Below are positions 9,376 to 18,141 of a DNA stretch of 64,000 nt, piece after piece. Each line of letters opens with the position of its first letter. Position 1 is the first letter of the stretch. The DNA is from Saccharibacillus endophyticus. GTDB taxonomy: Bacteria > Bacillota > Bacilli > Paenibacillales > Paenibacillaceae. The notes under the pieces are model-generated. The model did no database searches and had not been told where the DNA came from. It saw only the letters and a list, made by a program, of their open reading frames with translations. Location of the stretch: positions 62,001 to 126,000 of the forward strand of contig NZ_JAAZWE010000005.1 in assembly GCF_013185185.1 (NCBI RefSeq), read 5' to 3'. Made by a program: the position numbers and the translations under genes.

Positions 9376-9548
9376 AAAAAGTTTCTTCGGCGGGGGAAGC
9401 GAGAAGACTGCGAGAGAAATTCGTTCAGGGCGCTGTCTCACTTGGAAAACTGGATTGGAATTGAATAGGGAAGTTTTCCAAGTTCAAAGGCGTCCTTCAC
9501 TGAATTTCTCTCTCCGTCTTCTCGCTTCCAGCTACGTTGGACTTTTTT
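9376..9548 (+). repeat. Intergenic hairpin element B (type I)
   Basis: The cleanest copy. P1 is 14 bp GGAAGCGAGAAGAC/GTCTTCTCGCTTCC plus 11 bp GAGAGAAATTC/GAATTTCTCTC. Then come GTTC opposite TCACT, P2 AGGGCGC/GCGTCCT with one G-U pair, TGTCTC opposite TCAAAG, and P3 ACTTGGAAAACT/AGTTTTCCAAGT with a loop of about 20 nt. It lies upstream of the MarR gene and near element C, which points the other way. Confidence 0.85.
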
Positions 9549-9577
9549 GATAGGTTTGATGGGAGAAGAGAAAGTAA

Positions 9578-9607
9578 AAACCCTTCATCATTTTCGATGA
9601 AGGGTTT
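9578..9607 (-). terminator. Rho-independent terminator downstream of the helicase gene
   Basis: AAACCCTTCATC/GATGAAGGGTTT with a 6-nt loop; T5 follows on the minus strand. Element C lies between it and the helicase stop. Confidence 0.75.
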
Positions 9608-9614
9608 CGCCTTT

Positions 9615-9771
9615 AAAAAGCTCTTATTCTGTCCGGAAGCGACAGCGGAGGGAGAAATTCAGTGAAAGATGCCTTTGAGCGCGGAAAGCTGGAAGCTTTC
9701 TGCGCGAGACAGCATCTTGAACGAATTTCTCCCGCAGCGCCCCCAGCTTCCCCACCGAATAGGACCTTTTT
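9615..9771 (-). repeat. Intergenic hairpin element C (type I)
   Basis: Read on the minus strand: P1 GGGAGAAATTC/GAATTTCTCCC, GTTC opposite TCACT, P2 AAGATGC/GCATCTT (perfect), TGTCTC opposite TCAAAG, and P3 GCGCAGAAAGCT/AGCTTTCCGCGC with one mismatch. Both loops are identical to A and B, while P2 has compensating changes. Confidence 0.82.
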
Positions 9772-9787
9772 CAACCAAGAAAAACGG

Positions 9788-12079
9788 TCATCGCGTCCCC
9801 CATTCGTCCGGGAGGAGAGAACGGTAGGGTTCCTGGAGGAAACGGTCGTCGGCCAGAATCAGCACTCCGTGATCCTCCTCCGTTCGAATCAACCGTCCTC
9901 CGGCCTGCTGAACCTTGTTCATGCCCGGATAGACGTACGCATAGTTGAACCCGCTCCGGCCGCGCTCGTTGTAATAGTCCCGAATGATGTCCCGCTCCAG
10001 ACCGATCTGAGGCAGGCCGACGCCGATGACCGCTACGCCCGTCAAACGGTCGCCTGCCAGGTCGATCCCTTCCGAAAACACGCCGCCCATGACGGCAAAA
10101 CCGACCAATGTCTTGTCCCTACCTGTAGAGAACGCGTCCAGAAATCCGGTGCGTTCCCCTTCCGACATGCCCGATTCCTGTCCGAGGATTTCCACGTGCT
10201 CCCGATCGATTCGGGTCTCGAACGCCTGCCGAATCTCCTGCAAATACGCATAGGACGGGAAAAAGAACAAATAATTGCCCGGACGCTTGTTCACCGTCTC
10301 CGCCAAAGCCGCCGCTAACGCATCCCTTGTTCTTTCCCGGTCCCGGAAGCGCGTCGAGTAAGGCAGCACCGTCACTTCGAGCTGCTCCGGGCTGAACGGC
10401 GACGGGATCGACAGCGTGTAATCGTCCTCGGCCGCCCCCAACATTTCCCGGTAAAAACCGAGCGGAGCCAATGTAGCGGAAAAGTAGACGGCGGAACGGT
10501 AGTTTTTCGACGCCTGAAGCAGCAGCTCCGACGGGTCGAGGCAGAACATCTTCATCTTCACCTCGCTGCCGTCCGTTTCCACGTAAGTCACGTATTGATC
10601 CCCGTACAGCCGTCCGATCCTTAGGAAAGTCTGTGCAGCGAAATACGCCTCCAACAGCTCTTCCTCCGATTCGCTGCCGTGCACGGTCACCAGCGCATGC
10701 TCGGCCTGGTCCACGAACGGCTCCAAAAGCTTAAACATGACTTCCGGCGGCTCGTTTCCGACGAAGCGACCTTCTTCCCCCGCCTGCTTGCGCAAGAGAA
10801 TCAGGTAAGCGTTGACCCGTTCGGCTGCACCGCGCACGCCTTCGTGAACCCCTTTATACGCGCGCTTGATTTCTAAAAAAGCGGACTTCAGCAGCTCGGC
10901 CGAAAACATCTCGCGTCCGCGTTCGACCAGGTTGTGCGCTTCGTCGATCAACAGCGCCGACTTGCTGCGCTGCTCGTCCGACAAACGTTTGAACGAGATG
11001 CGCGGATCGAATACGTAGTTGTAGTCGCAAACGACCACATCCGCCGCATACGCCGCATCCAGCGAAAATTCGAACGGGCATACGGTATGCTTGCGCGCAT
11101 AGTGTTCCAGCACTTCCCGCGTAACGCGGGTCTCGTGCTCGAACAAATCCTGAAGCGCGTCGTTGATCCGGTCATAGTAGCCGATCGCGAAGCGGCACTG
11201 TCCGCCCGCGCAATCCTCTTCTTCTTTGAAACAAACCTTGTCCTTCGCCGTGATCGTCACCGAGCTTAAATAAGCGCCGCTTTTCTCCAGCAGGTTCAGC
11301 GCTTCTTCCGCGCCCGCGCGCGTAGTCGTCTTGGCGGTCAGATAGTAGATACGACCGATCAGACCTTCTCCGATCGCTTTGACGGCCGGGAAAAGGGTGG
11401 AGATCGTCTTGCCTGTTCCGGTCGGCGCGCGCGCCAGCAGATTTTTTTCTTCGCGGACCGTTTTGAACACGGCTCCCGCGAACAATCGCTGCCCTTCCCG
11501 GTAATGGCCGAACGGAAAGCCGAGCGCCGACGCCGCGGCATTGCGCTTTTCCTCGCGCTTTTTGAGCAGCAGCGCGAACGGCGCATACCGCTCGGCCACA
11601 TCCTGCACGAAAGCGGTCAGCTCCTCCATCGTTTGCGACGTCTCGCGCACGCTTCGTTCGCCGCCCGGTTTATGCACATAGGTCAATCGCACGCCGACTT
11701 TTTGAAGCTGCATCTCCAATGCCAGCATATACGCATAAAATTTTGCCTGCGCCCAGTGCACGTCGCGCCCGCCTTCGATCTGCTCGGGAGTCTCCGACGT
11801 CGACTTGATTTCGTCAATCGTGTAGATGCCGTCTTCGCCGAGCAGCACGCCGTCGGAACGCCCTTCCACCTGAATGAGCAGCTCGCCTGCGGCGCAGGAT
11901 AATTCCGTTTTTAAAAAGACTTCCTTGCGGTCGTTCTCTCCATAGTTCTCCTGGACTTCGCGGTGGATGCGCGTTCCTTCCTGCAAGGCATTGCCGAAGC
12001 GCGTCCCCGACTCCAGACTGCCGCTGCGGAAAACGTATTCCACCAGCGGGCGAACAGACGTTTTCACGGTATAAGTCAT
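9788..12079 (-). CDS. DinG/XPD-type DNA helicase with N-terminal PD-(D/E)XK nuclease-like domain
   Basis: 763 residues from ATG 12079, chosen because AAGGGGGAG sits 6 nt before it; a longer frame to 12127 lacks such a site. Residues about 60-150 contain VEGRSDGVLLGEDG and TIDEIKST, which fit the D...ExK core of Cas4/AddB-like nucleases. The helicase has Walker A APTGTGKT, four Cys in the VCFKEEEDCAGGQC and TVCPFE segments (iron-sulfur cluster pattern of XPD/DinG), the DEAH box LIDEAHNL and a C-terminal helicase domain ending with AGGRLIRTEEDHG. Known family role: 5'-3' unwinding in repair. The nuclease domain replaces the exonuclease found on standard DinG. It is monocistronic, with a -10 TATAAT at 12183-12188. 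Confidence 0.88.
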   Translation of the reverse strand: MTYTVKTSVRPLVEYVFRSGSLESGTRFGNALQEGTRIHREVQENYGENDRKEVFLKTELSCAAGELLIQVEGRSDGVLLGEDGIYTIDEIKSTSETPEQIEGGRDVHWAQAKFYAYMLALEMQLQKVGVRLTYVHKPGGERSVRETSQTMEELTAFVQDVAERYAPFALLLKKREEKRNAAASALGFPFGHYREGQRLFAGAVFKTVREEKNLLARAPTGTGKTISTLFPAVKAIGEGLIGRIYYLTAKTTTRAGAEEALNLLEKSGAYLSSVTITAKDKVCFKEEEDCAGGQCRFAIGYYDRINDALQDLFEHETRVTREVLEHYARKHTVCPFEFSLDAAYAADVVVCDYNYVFDPRISFKRLSDEQRSKSALLIDEAHNLVERGREMFSAELLKSAFLEIKRAYKGVHEGVRGAAERVNAYLILLRKQAGEEGRFVGNEPPEVMFKLLEPFVDQAEHALVTVHGSESEEELLEAYFAAQTFLRIGRLYGDQYVTYVETDGSEVKMKMFCLDPSELLLQASKNYRSAVYFSATLAPLGFYREMLGAAEDDYTLSIPSPFSPEQLEVTVLPYSTRFRDRERTRDALAAALAETVNKRPGNYLFFFPSYAYLQEIRQAFETRIDREHVEILGQESGMSEGERTGFLDAFSTGRDKTLVGFAVMGGVFSEGIDLAGDRLTGVAVIGVGLPQIGLERDIIRDYYNERGRSGFNYAYVYPGMNKVQQAGGRLIRTEEDHGVLILADDRFLQEPYRSLLPDEWGTR

Positions 12080-12222
12080 GCAAACTCCCCCTTTCCGGGA
12101 AGATGATCGTCGATTCTTTTTGAACATTTTTCGATTTTTTCGTTTTCATGCAGACCAAAACGTTTTTTGGCGCGTCTATCTTATTATAGCCGATACCCGA
12201 CGTTCCGAAATCCTTCCAAAGC

Positions 12223-12256
12223 AAAAAGCGACCTTCGCCGCAAGAGCGAAAGCCGC
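12223..12256 (-). terminator. Terminator-like hairpin after the NlpC/P60 gene
   Basis: On the minus strand GCG...TTCGC...GCGAA...CGC, then TTTTTGC. It lies about 70 bp past the stop at 12324. Confidence 0.55.
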
Positions 12257-12323
12257 CTGAAGTGACCCGTTACCTGATCAAAGGCAAAAGGACAAACTTG
12301 ATTAAATCGACTAAAATTTGCGA

Positions 12324-13469
12324 TTATTGAAGTACGCGTCTTGCCGATACGTAATGATCCTGCCAGTATTTAAGGTCGAGCGGCGAAATGGCTACCCCGT
12401 CCTTGCTGGCACTGTTATGTACCAGATTTCCGTTTCCGTCGTAAATGCCTACGTGTCCGATCAGGCCGGGAACGCTGCTCCAGAAAAACAACAGGTCGCC
12501 TTTTTGCCACTGATCCTTTTCGACCGCGATGCCGATGTCTTTCTGATAAGCGGTTCCGAACGGCAGACTTACCCCTTCAAGACCGAATACATAACGGGTG
12601 AACGAGGAGCAGTCGAACAGAACCGGAGCTTCGCTTTTTCCGAATCCGTAGCGCGTAATGCCTTGCAGAGCAAGTGCATTCTCGATCACGCGATCAGCGG
12701 TATCGGGCGTGATCGCGCTGCCGGACGGGAGTTCCGCAGGCGCAGGCGTCGAAATCTCCGGCTGTACCGAAGGAATGCTGACGGGCGGCGCCGGAGGCGC
12801 GACGGGAACCTCTGCCGCGGGCGCCGGCGGTGCGGACGACACCGCTCCTGAAAGCGCGTACGTGACATAACCCGTCGAGACGTAGCCGGTCACGCCGCTG
12901 CTGTCCGTAATTTTGAGCCAAGCCGAGTTCGTCAGTTCGACTGCCGTAAAACTTTCTCCTGCGGACAATACGCGATACACGTCGCTGCCCGATACAGGCT
13001 CGGAGCGGAAGTTGACGTTCTTCGTGACTACGCCGCTGCCTGCGGCAACCGCCGGGCTAGAAACCGGTTTTTCCACAGCCGGCTTCACATTCGAAGGAGC
13101 AGAAGCAGCCGGAGCGGATGCCTGCTTCACGGAGGAAGAGGACTTTTGATTCGAAGAAGCCGATTGCGTCTTCGCGGAAGCAGCGGCTTTCGGCGCAGCA
13201 GCCGACGGGTTGGTGTAGGTTACATAAGAAGAAGACACGTAGCCGGTTTTGCCTGCCACCTGAACTTTAAGCCAATACGTATCGGACCCGTCCAACACTT
13301 CGAGCTTGGTGCCGGGCTGCAAGGTACGGTATACGCTGCCCTCGGATGCCGACGGGGCCGACCTGAGATTGACGGGGCGGTCGACTTTGCCGGGAGCGGC
13401 ATCCGCTGCGGCGGGCAGGGTCATTACTAAAGTCGATGCTGCGAGCAGGCTGAAGAGCGTTCTTTTCAT
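12324..13469 (-). CDS. Secreted SH3b-SH3b-NlpC/P60 cell-wall endopeptidase
   Basis: 381 residues starting at MKRTLFSLL (ATG 13469) behind AAGGAGGGAATC. The signal peptide ends near AADAAPGK. Two bacterial SH3 domains (about 22-83 and 135-200) each have the NLRSAPS/NFRSEPV and GYVSSSYV/GYVSTGYV patterns, separated by a Ser/Ala/Lys linker and followed by a Pro/Ala-rich linker. The C-terminal NlpC/P60 domain has Cys in FDCSSFTRYV, His in GHVGIYDG and the third residue in LVHNSAS. Such enzymes cut D-Glu-diaminopimelate bonds in peptidoglycan outside the membrane. It is divergent from the LTA synthase gene, both acting on the envelope. Confidence 0.94.
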   Translation of the reverse strand: MKRTLFSLLAASTLVMTLPAAADAAPGKVDRPVNLRSAPSASEGSVYRTLQPGTKLEVLDGSDTYWLKVQVAGKTGYVSSSYVTYTNPSAAAPKAAASAKTQSASSNQKSSSSVKQASAPAASAPSNVKPAVEKPVSSPAVAAGSGVVTKNVNFRSEPVSGSDVYRVLSAGESFTAVELTNSAWLKITDSSGVTGYVSTGYVTYALSGAVSSAPPAPAAEVPVAPPAPPVSIPSVQPEISTPAPAELPSGSAITPDTADRVIENALALQGITRYGFGKSEAPVLFDCSSFTRYVFGLEGVSLPFGTAYQKDIGIAVEKDQWQKGDLLFFWSSVPGLIGHVGIYDGNGNLVHNSASKDGVAISPLDLKYWQDHYVSARRVLQ

Positions 13470-13657
13470 GATTCCCTCCTTGAAGTACGGCGCCGTGCAC
13501 CGATTCCTTATCTTCATAAACGAAACGGCACGAAGCGACGCATGAGTGCGATCGGGAGCGCTTAATGAAGACTGGTTACTATTCTAACGATATTTTAACT
13601 TCTATCGGCCGGAATCGCCAGCTTTTTGAGCAAATTCCGAAGGAATCGGAAACGTTT

Positions 13658-13686
13658 TTGACATCTTTTGCCGCCGGGAGCATAAT
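13658..13686 (+). promoter_or_regulatory. Strong sigma-A promoter for the LTA synthase gene
   Basis: TTGACA at 13658-13663, a 17-bp spacer, and CATAAT at 13681-13686. It predicts a start of transcription near 13693, which excludes the longest frame's ATG at 13565 and supports the GTG start at 13835. Confidence 0.8.
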
Positions 13687-13834
13687 AGCTAAGGATTTAT
13701 CGCGCATTAGCCAGAAAATGGGACAAATCACGCGAAACGGTTTATCCCTATATAACTGGTTTTTCGGCTGGGGGAATCCCCGTCGCCTCTCCTATTTTCG
13801 TAATCCGAAGTATATAGAAAAGGAGCTTTGCATC

Positions 13835-15712
13835 GTGGAGTCGATAAAAAATTGGCGGTCGCTGCTGACCCAACCTTTCGTTCTTTTTACCCTCATCCTA
13901 TTGGTCAAGGGCTATATCGCCTGGGGACCGATTTTCGAAGACACGCCTCTATGGGGGCCGCTGCTGACGGAAATTCCGTTCTTGTGGATCATTTTTTGCT
14001 TGCTGGAATGGTTGGCGACCAAACGTAAATTGTTGTGGTACATGGTCACCAATCTGTTTGTGACCGCGCTGTTCTTTACGGCGATCATCTATTTCAAATA
14101 TTACGGTAACCTTGTGACTTACCATGCACTCGATCAGGGCCGTCAAGCCGTAGAGGTCAGCGACAGCGTCTTTTCCCTGATGTCGCCGCAGTATCTGCTG
14201 ATCTTCACCGATATCATCGTGCTCAGCGTCTGGTTCTTCATGAGCAAAAAAGCGCGCACTTGGCGTAAAACCATCGTGCAGCACCGAATGAGCCGGCGCG
14301 CATGGGGCAGCGTGCTGATCGTCTCGCTCGTGCTGTGCACGATGAACGTTTGGCCGAACCGCGCCAGCATGAACGAAGTCGTCAAAGCCGAGAAGATGGG
14401 CATTTTGAATTACGAAGCCTACACGCTGCTGACCGACCGCGAAGACGATCCCGTTCCGCTCGACGAGATTTCGCAAGAAAGAATCGATAAACTGAAAGGC
14501 GTCACGACGCCCGAGAACCCGGTCTACTACGGTTCGGCGAAAGGCAAAAACCTGATCATCCTGCAAATGGAATCGCTGCAAAACTTCATGGTCGGCCTCA
14601 AGATCGACGGCCAAGAAATCACGCCGAACTTGAACAAGCTGACCGGGCAGGGCCTGTATTTCCCGAACTTCTACCAAAGCGCGGGGCAAGGCAACACGTC
14701 GGATGCCGAATTTACCGTCAATACGTCGTTCTACATCCCGCCGCGCAAAGCTGCCGTGATCGCTTACGGAGAGAAGGAACTGCCGAGCCTGCCGAAGCTG
14801 TTGGAGGCACAAGGCTATCAAACGGCTACTTTCCATACCAACGACGTCACCTTCTGGAACCGAAACCAGCTCTATCCGGCGCTCGGCTTCGACAAGTATT
14901 ACGATAAAGAATTCTTCGGTACGGACGATACGCTATTCTTCGGCGCTTCCGATGAAGTCTTGTATGACAAAACAACCGACGAACTGCAAAAAATGGACGC
15001 ATCCGATCAGCCGTTCTACGCGCAGATCGTCTCGATGAGCGCGCACCATCCGTTCACCATTCCGGAAGACAAATACAAAATGACGCTGCCGGAACGGTAT
15101 GAAGACACGCTCGTCGGCGATTACATCCGGGCGCAAAATTACGCGGATTACTGCTTGGGCCTGTTGATCGACGAATTGAAGGAAAAAGGCTTGTGGGAAG
15201 ACAGCATGCTGATGCTTTACGGCGACCATCTCGGCCTGCCGCTGCATTCGATGGATGAACGCGACCTTGAGCTGGCAAAAGAAATCTTCGGCCACGACTA
15301 TACTTATAGCGACATGCCGAACATTCCGTTCATGATTCTCGGTTCGGGCGCGAAGGCGGACAACGTTCAGACGCAGCTCGGCGCGCAAGTCGATATTCTG
15401 CCGACCGCCGCCAATCTGCTGGGCGTCTCCCTGGAGAACCATATCCACTTCGGCCAGGATCTGCTCAACCAGGGCGAGAACATGATCCCGGAACGCTACT
15501 ACTGGCCTTCCGGTTCCCTGATCACGGGCGATACGCTGTTCATTCCCGGCACGGCATACGAAGACGGCACGTATTACCCGCTGAAAAAAGGCGGCACGGC
15601 GTCTTCGGGCGTAACCGAGGATCAATACAACCGAATGCTGGAGCTGTTCGGATTATCGAGCAGTTACGTGCGCCAGCTGCCTGACCGGCCGGAGGCCGAA
15701 ACCGCGGAGTAA
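13835..15712 (+). CDS. Lipoteichoic acid synthase family protein (LtaS-type sulfatase fold)
   Basis: 625 residues from GTG 13835, preceded by AAAAGGAG. Five N-terminal membrane helices (to about 215) are followed by an extracellular sulfatase-like domain. It keeps LQMES (metal ligand Glu), GQGNTSDAEF (the catalytic Thr), FHTNDVTFWNR and MLYGDHLG (Asp-His metal ligands), as in S. aureus LtaS and B. subtilis YfnI/YqgS/YvgJ. The enzyme transfers glycerol phosphate from phosphatidylglycerol onto the growing chain at the outer membrane face, releasing diacylglycerol. Which paralogue role (synthase or primase) applies cannot be decided. It has its own promoter and terminator. Confidence 0.94.
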   Translation: MESIKNWRSLLTQPFVLFTLILLVKGYIAWGPIFEDTPLWGPLLTEIPFLWIIFCLLEWLATKRKLLWYMVTNLFVTALFFTAIIYFKYYGNLVTYHALDQGRQAVEVSDSVFSLMSPQYLLIFTDIIVLSVWFFMSKKARTWRKTIVQHRMSRRAWGSVLIVSLVLCTMNVWPNRASMNEVVKAEKMGILNYEAYTLLTDREDDPVPLDEISQERIDKLKGVTTPENPVYYGSAKGKNLIILQMESLQNFMVGLKIDGQEITPNLNKLTGQGLYFPNFYQSAGQGNTSDAEFTVNTSFYIPPRKAAVIAYGEKELPSLPKLLEAQGYQTATFHTNDVTFWNRNQLYPALGFDKYYDKEFFGTDDTLFFGASDEVLYDKTTDELQKMDASDQPFYAQIVSMSAHHPFTIPEDKYKMTLPERYEDTLVGDYIRAQNYADYCLGLLIDELKEKGLWEDSMLMLYGDHLGLPLHSMDERDLELAKEIFGHDYTYSDMPNIPFMILGSGAKADNVQTQLGAQVDILPTAANLLGVSLENHIHFGQDLLNQGENMIPERYYWPSGSLITGDTLFIPGTAYEDGTYYPLKKGGTASSGVTEDQYNRMLELFGLSSSYVRQLPDRPEAETAE

Positions 15713-15752
15713 GGCGAAAACGACTGTACTCCCCGAACTTGACCTATACGCC

Positions 15753-15790
15753 AAAAACCGCCTGCGGATCAATCGCGGGCGGTTTTTTTT
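15753..15790. terminator. Bidirectional terminator between LTA synthase and the sensor kinase gene
   Basis: AAAAACCGCC...GGCGGTTTTTTTT hairpin placed between two convergent genes. Confidence 0.85.
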
Positions 15791-15831
15791 CGCGAAAACA
15801 AAAAGAGAATAAAAAAGCAAGCGAATCGGCG

Positions 15832-17406
15832 TTACTCCGTATTCAGCTCCGTCACGGAAAAGCGGACCGCGGCGCCTCCTTCCGGACGATTGCGGGCGGC
15901 GATCTCCCCGCCGTGCCTGCGCACGATGGTTCGGGCGATGAACAGCCCCAGCCCCGAATGCGCGCCGTCGCCGGGGCCGCCGGCTGCGGATCTTGCCGCG
16001 TCTTCGCGATAGAATTTCTCGAAAATGCGGCCGGCTCCGGATTCGGTAAACCCCGGTCCCTCGTCGCGAATCTCGTATTCCGCTTCGCCGGTCCGCAGGC
16101 GAAGGTCCATTTCGATTTTTCCGCCTTCCGGCGAATAACGCAGGGCGTTGCCCACCAGGTTGTCCAGCACCCGGTTGATCCGATGCTGGTCCAGCTTCAG
16201 CGGAATCCGTTCGCGTTCTTCGCGCAGATCGTTCACGGACAGCACGAACCCGACCCCCTGCCTGCGGCATAAAAAGGCGTATTCCTGCGCTTTGGCGCGC
16301 ACCGCCGCTTCCGGATCCACCGGCTCGGGACTAAGGATAAAGTCCGGCCGTTCCACTTTGGCGGCTTCCGACAAATCTTCGGTCAGCCGGATCGAGCGGT
16401 CAGCCGCGCCCAAGATCGTCCGCGCGTAACGCTCCGCCCGTTCGGGCCGCTTGCCCGCGTCGCCGAGCAACACTTCGGCATGGCCGCGAATCACGCTGAG
16501 CGGCGTGCCCAGATCGTGCGCCACGGCCGCGATCATGTCGCGGCGTTCCCGCTCCGACTCCCATTCGCGGCGCAGCGCGTCCTTCAAAGCTTCGCGCATC
16601 TGCTCGAAAGCCGTCATCAGCTGGTTCAGTTCGCGAACGCCGGTGCCGCCGCGCTCCAGCGAAAAGTCCAGATCGTGTTCTCTGATCTTTTCCGCGCCTT
16701 CGATCAAGCGTCCGAACGGCTTTTCCAACCGCCGGCCGAGCCTGCGTCCGCCCCATACCGCGAAGCCGTACAAGTATGCAAAAGGCGCGGCCGCCATCAG
16801 CAGTCCGCCGAGAACCACGGGCACGCTCCATGCCGGATTGGACGAAGCGACCGTCAGCTTGTAACGCAGGGCGATCGCTCCGGCGAAGCGTCCGTCAGCT
16901 GCCGTCAGCGGTTCGTAACGCACGTAGTACCCGTCGGAAGAGACTTGGCGGTTCAGCTTTCCGAGCAGGTCCGCCGCGCCGCCGACCGCTGCCGACGGAC
17001 CGGGCTCGAACGATCCGTATACCCGGTTTCCCGAAGCGTCGTACACGGCGTAACCGATGCCTTCCCGCGGCACGATCCGTTCCATCTCGGAACGGGAAGC
17101 CGCGGAAACCGGATCTTCCAGCGCCTGCACGCGCGCCGCGACTTCCGGAATCCGGTTCTCGTAATAATTCGCCGGCCGAAGCGAACTTCCGAACGCCGCA
17201 AGCGCGGCAAGTCCCAGCCCCCAGGTCAACAGCGTCGCCAGCACGCTCAGCAGCAGCGTGCCGCGGAATGTCCGCCCGATCAGTACCTTCAACGATCTTT
17301 CTTTGGACGCGGGACCGGTTAAGCCAAATCGTTTTTTCCTCACGCCCGTCTTTTCGCCCGATCCGGAATCCGGTCCCGGATTTTTACCGCCGGTCAAGCC
17401 TGCCAC
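15832..17406 (-). CDS. Two-component sensor histidine kinase
   Basis: 524 residues from GTG 17406, which overlaps the response-regulator stop; GGGGGG lies about 10 nt upstream. The longer frame to 17985 is only the shadow of the regulator gene. Two membrane helices (about 50-75 and 195-220) flank an extracellular sensor of about 120 residues. HAMP follows, then HisKA with AAVAHDLGTPLSVIRGH (phosphorylated His), and HATPase with NLVGNALRYSP, DEGPGF and HSGLGLFIARTIVRRHGG. An extracellular sensor with linked ABC genes suggests detection of a cell-envelope-active compound; the ligand is unknown. It is the last gene of a five-gene operon. Confidence 0.93.
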   Translation of the reverse strand: MAGLTGGKNPGPDSGSGEKTGVRKKRFGLTGPASKERSLKVLIGRTFRGTLLLSVLATLLTWGLGLAALAAFGSSLRPANYYENRIPEVAARVQALEDPVSAASRSEMERIVPREGIGYAVYDASGNRVYGSFEPGPSAAVGGAADLLGKLNRQVSSDGYYVRYEPLTAADGRFAGAIALRYKLTVASSNPAWSVPVVLGGLLMAAAPFAYLYGFAVWGGRRLGRRLEKPFGRLIEGAEKIREHDLDFSLERGGTGVRELNQLMTAFEQMREALKDALRREWESERERRDMIAAVAHDLGTPLSVIRGHAEVLLGDAGKRPERAERYARTILGAADRSIRLTEDLSEAAKVERPDFILSPEPVDPEAAVRAKAQEYAFLCRRQGVGFVLSVNDLREERERIPLKLDQHRINRVLDNLVGNALRYSPEGGKIEMDLRLRTGEAEYEIRDEGPGFTESGAGRIFEKFYREDAARSAAGGPGDGAHSGLGLFIARTIVRRHGGEIAARNRPEGGAAVRFSVTELNTE

Positions 17407-18074
17407 TTGTATCCGACCCCCCAGACCGTCGCGATCGGATTGCACGCCGCGTCGGCGGCGCTCAGTTTGGCCCGGATTTTTTTGACGTGTTCGGTTACCG
17501 TAGCCGAATCCCCGTCCGCTTCCAGCCCCCAAATCCGTTCGTAGATGTCTTCCCGCGCGAACGCCTGCGACGGATGCAGCGCCAGCAGCAGCAAGATATC
17601 GAATTCCCGCGCCGTCAACGGCACTTCGGTTTCGCCCAGCCGCACTTCGCGTCCTTTTCCGTCGATCGCGAGCCTGCCGAACCGCAAAAAACGGTCGGAA
17701 GCGGCCCGATCCCTTTTTTCCCGGCGAAGATGCGCGTAGATCCTCGTTTTGAATTCGCGCAGACCGAACGGCTTGACCAGATAATCGTCGCCGCCCGCCA
17801 TCAAGCCGAGCACCCGGTCTTCTTCCGAACGCCGGGCGCTGACGAACAGGATCGGGCACGAAGCCTCTTCCCGGATCGCCGCGCACAGCTCGTACCCGTC
17901 CATGCCGGGCATCATCACGTCCAGCACGACGACGTCCGGCTTGCGCGAAAGCAGCTCCAGCGCCTGCTCCCCGCCGTACGCGCACAGCACCCGATATCCT
18001 TCGTCCTCCAGCGCGTCCCGCATGAACGCCACGATCTCGCGTTCGTCGTCCACCAACAACACCGTCTCCGCCAT
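17394..18074 (-). CDS. OmpR/PhoB-family response regulator
   Basis: 226 residues. The receiver domain has the acidic pair in VDDEREIV, phospho-Asp in VVVLDVMMPGMDGYEL, and Lys in YLVKPFGLREF. The C-terminal winged helix has LTAREFDILLLLALHPSQAF, an EDIYERIWG turn and VTEHVKKIRAKL recognition helix. The ATG at 18074 follows GGGGAGGACGG. It is translationally coupled to the kinase gene (overlap of 13 bp). Two 11-bp-spaced direct repeats upstream of the operon are candidate binding sites. Confidence 0.95.
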   Translation of the reverse strand: MAETVLLVDDEREIVAFMRDALEDEGYRVLCAYGGEQALELLSRKPDVVVLDVMMPGMDGYELCAAIREEASCPILFVSARRSEEDRVLGLMAGGDDYLVKPFGLREFKTRIYAHLRREKRDRAASDRFLRFGRLAIDGKGREVRLGETEVPLTAREFDILLLLALHPSQAFAREDIYERIWGLEADGDSATVTEHVKKIRAKLSAADAACNPIATVWGVGYKWQA

Positions 18075-18141
18075 CTTCCGTCCTCCCCTTTTCCGTGCCG
18101 CGCCGACCGGCGTTCCGCGCTTTCGCGGGCGCTTCGCCCGC

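Noticed and set aside
17410..17985. N-terminal extension of the sensor-kinase frame
   Set aside because: It overlaps the response-regulator gene in another frame and reads as a basic low-complexity shadow; the real start is at 17406.
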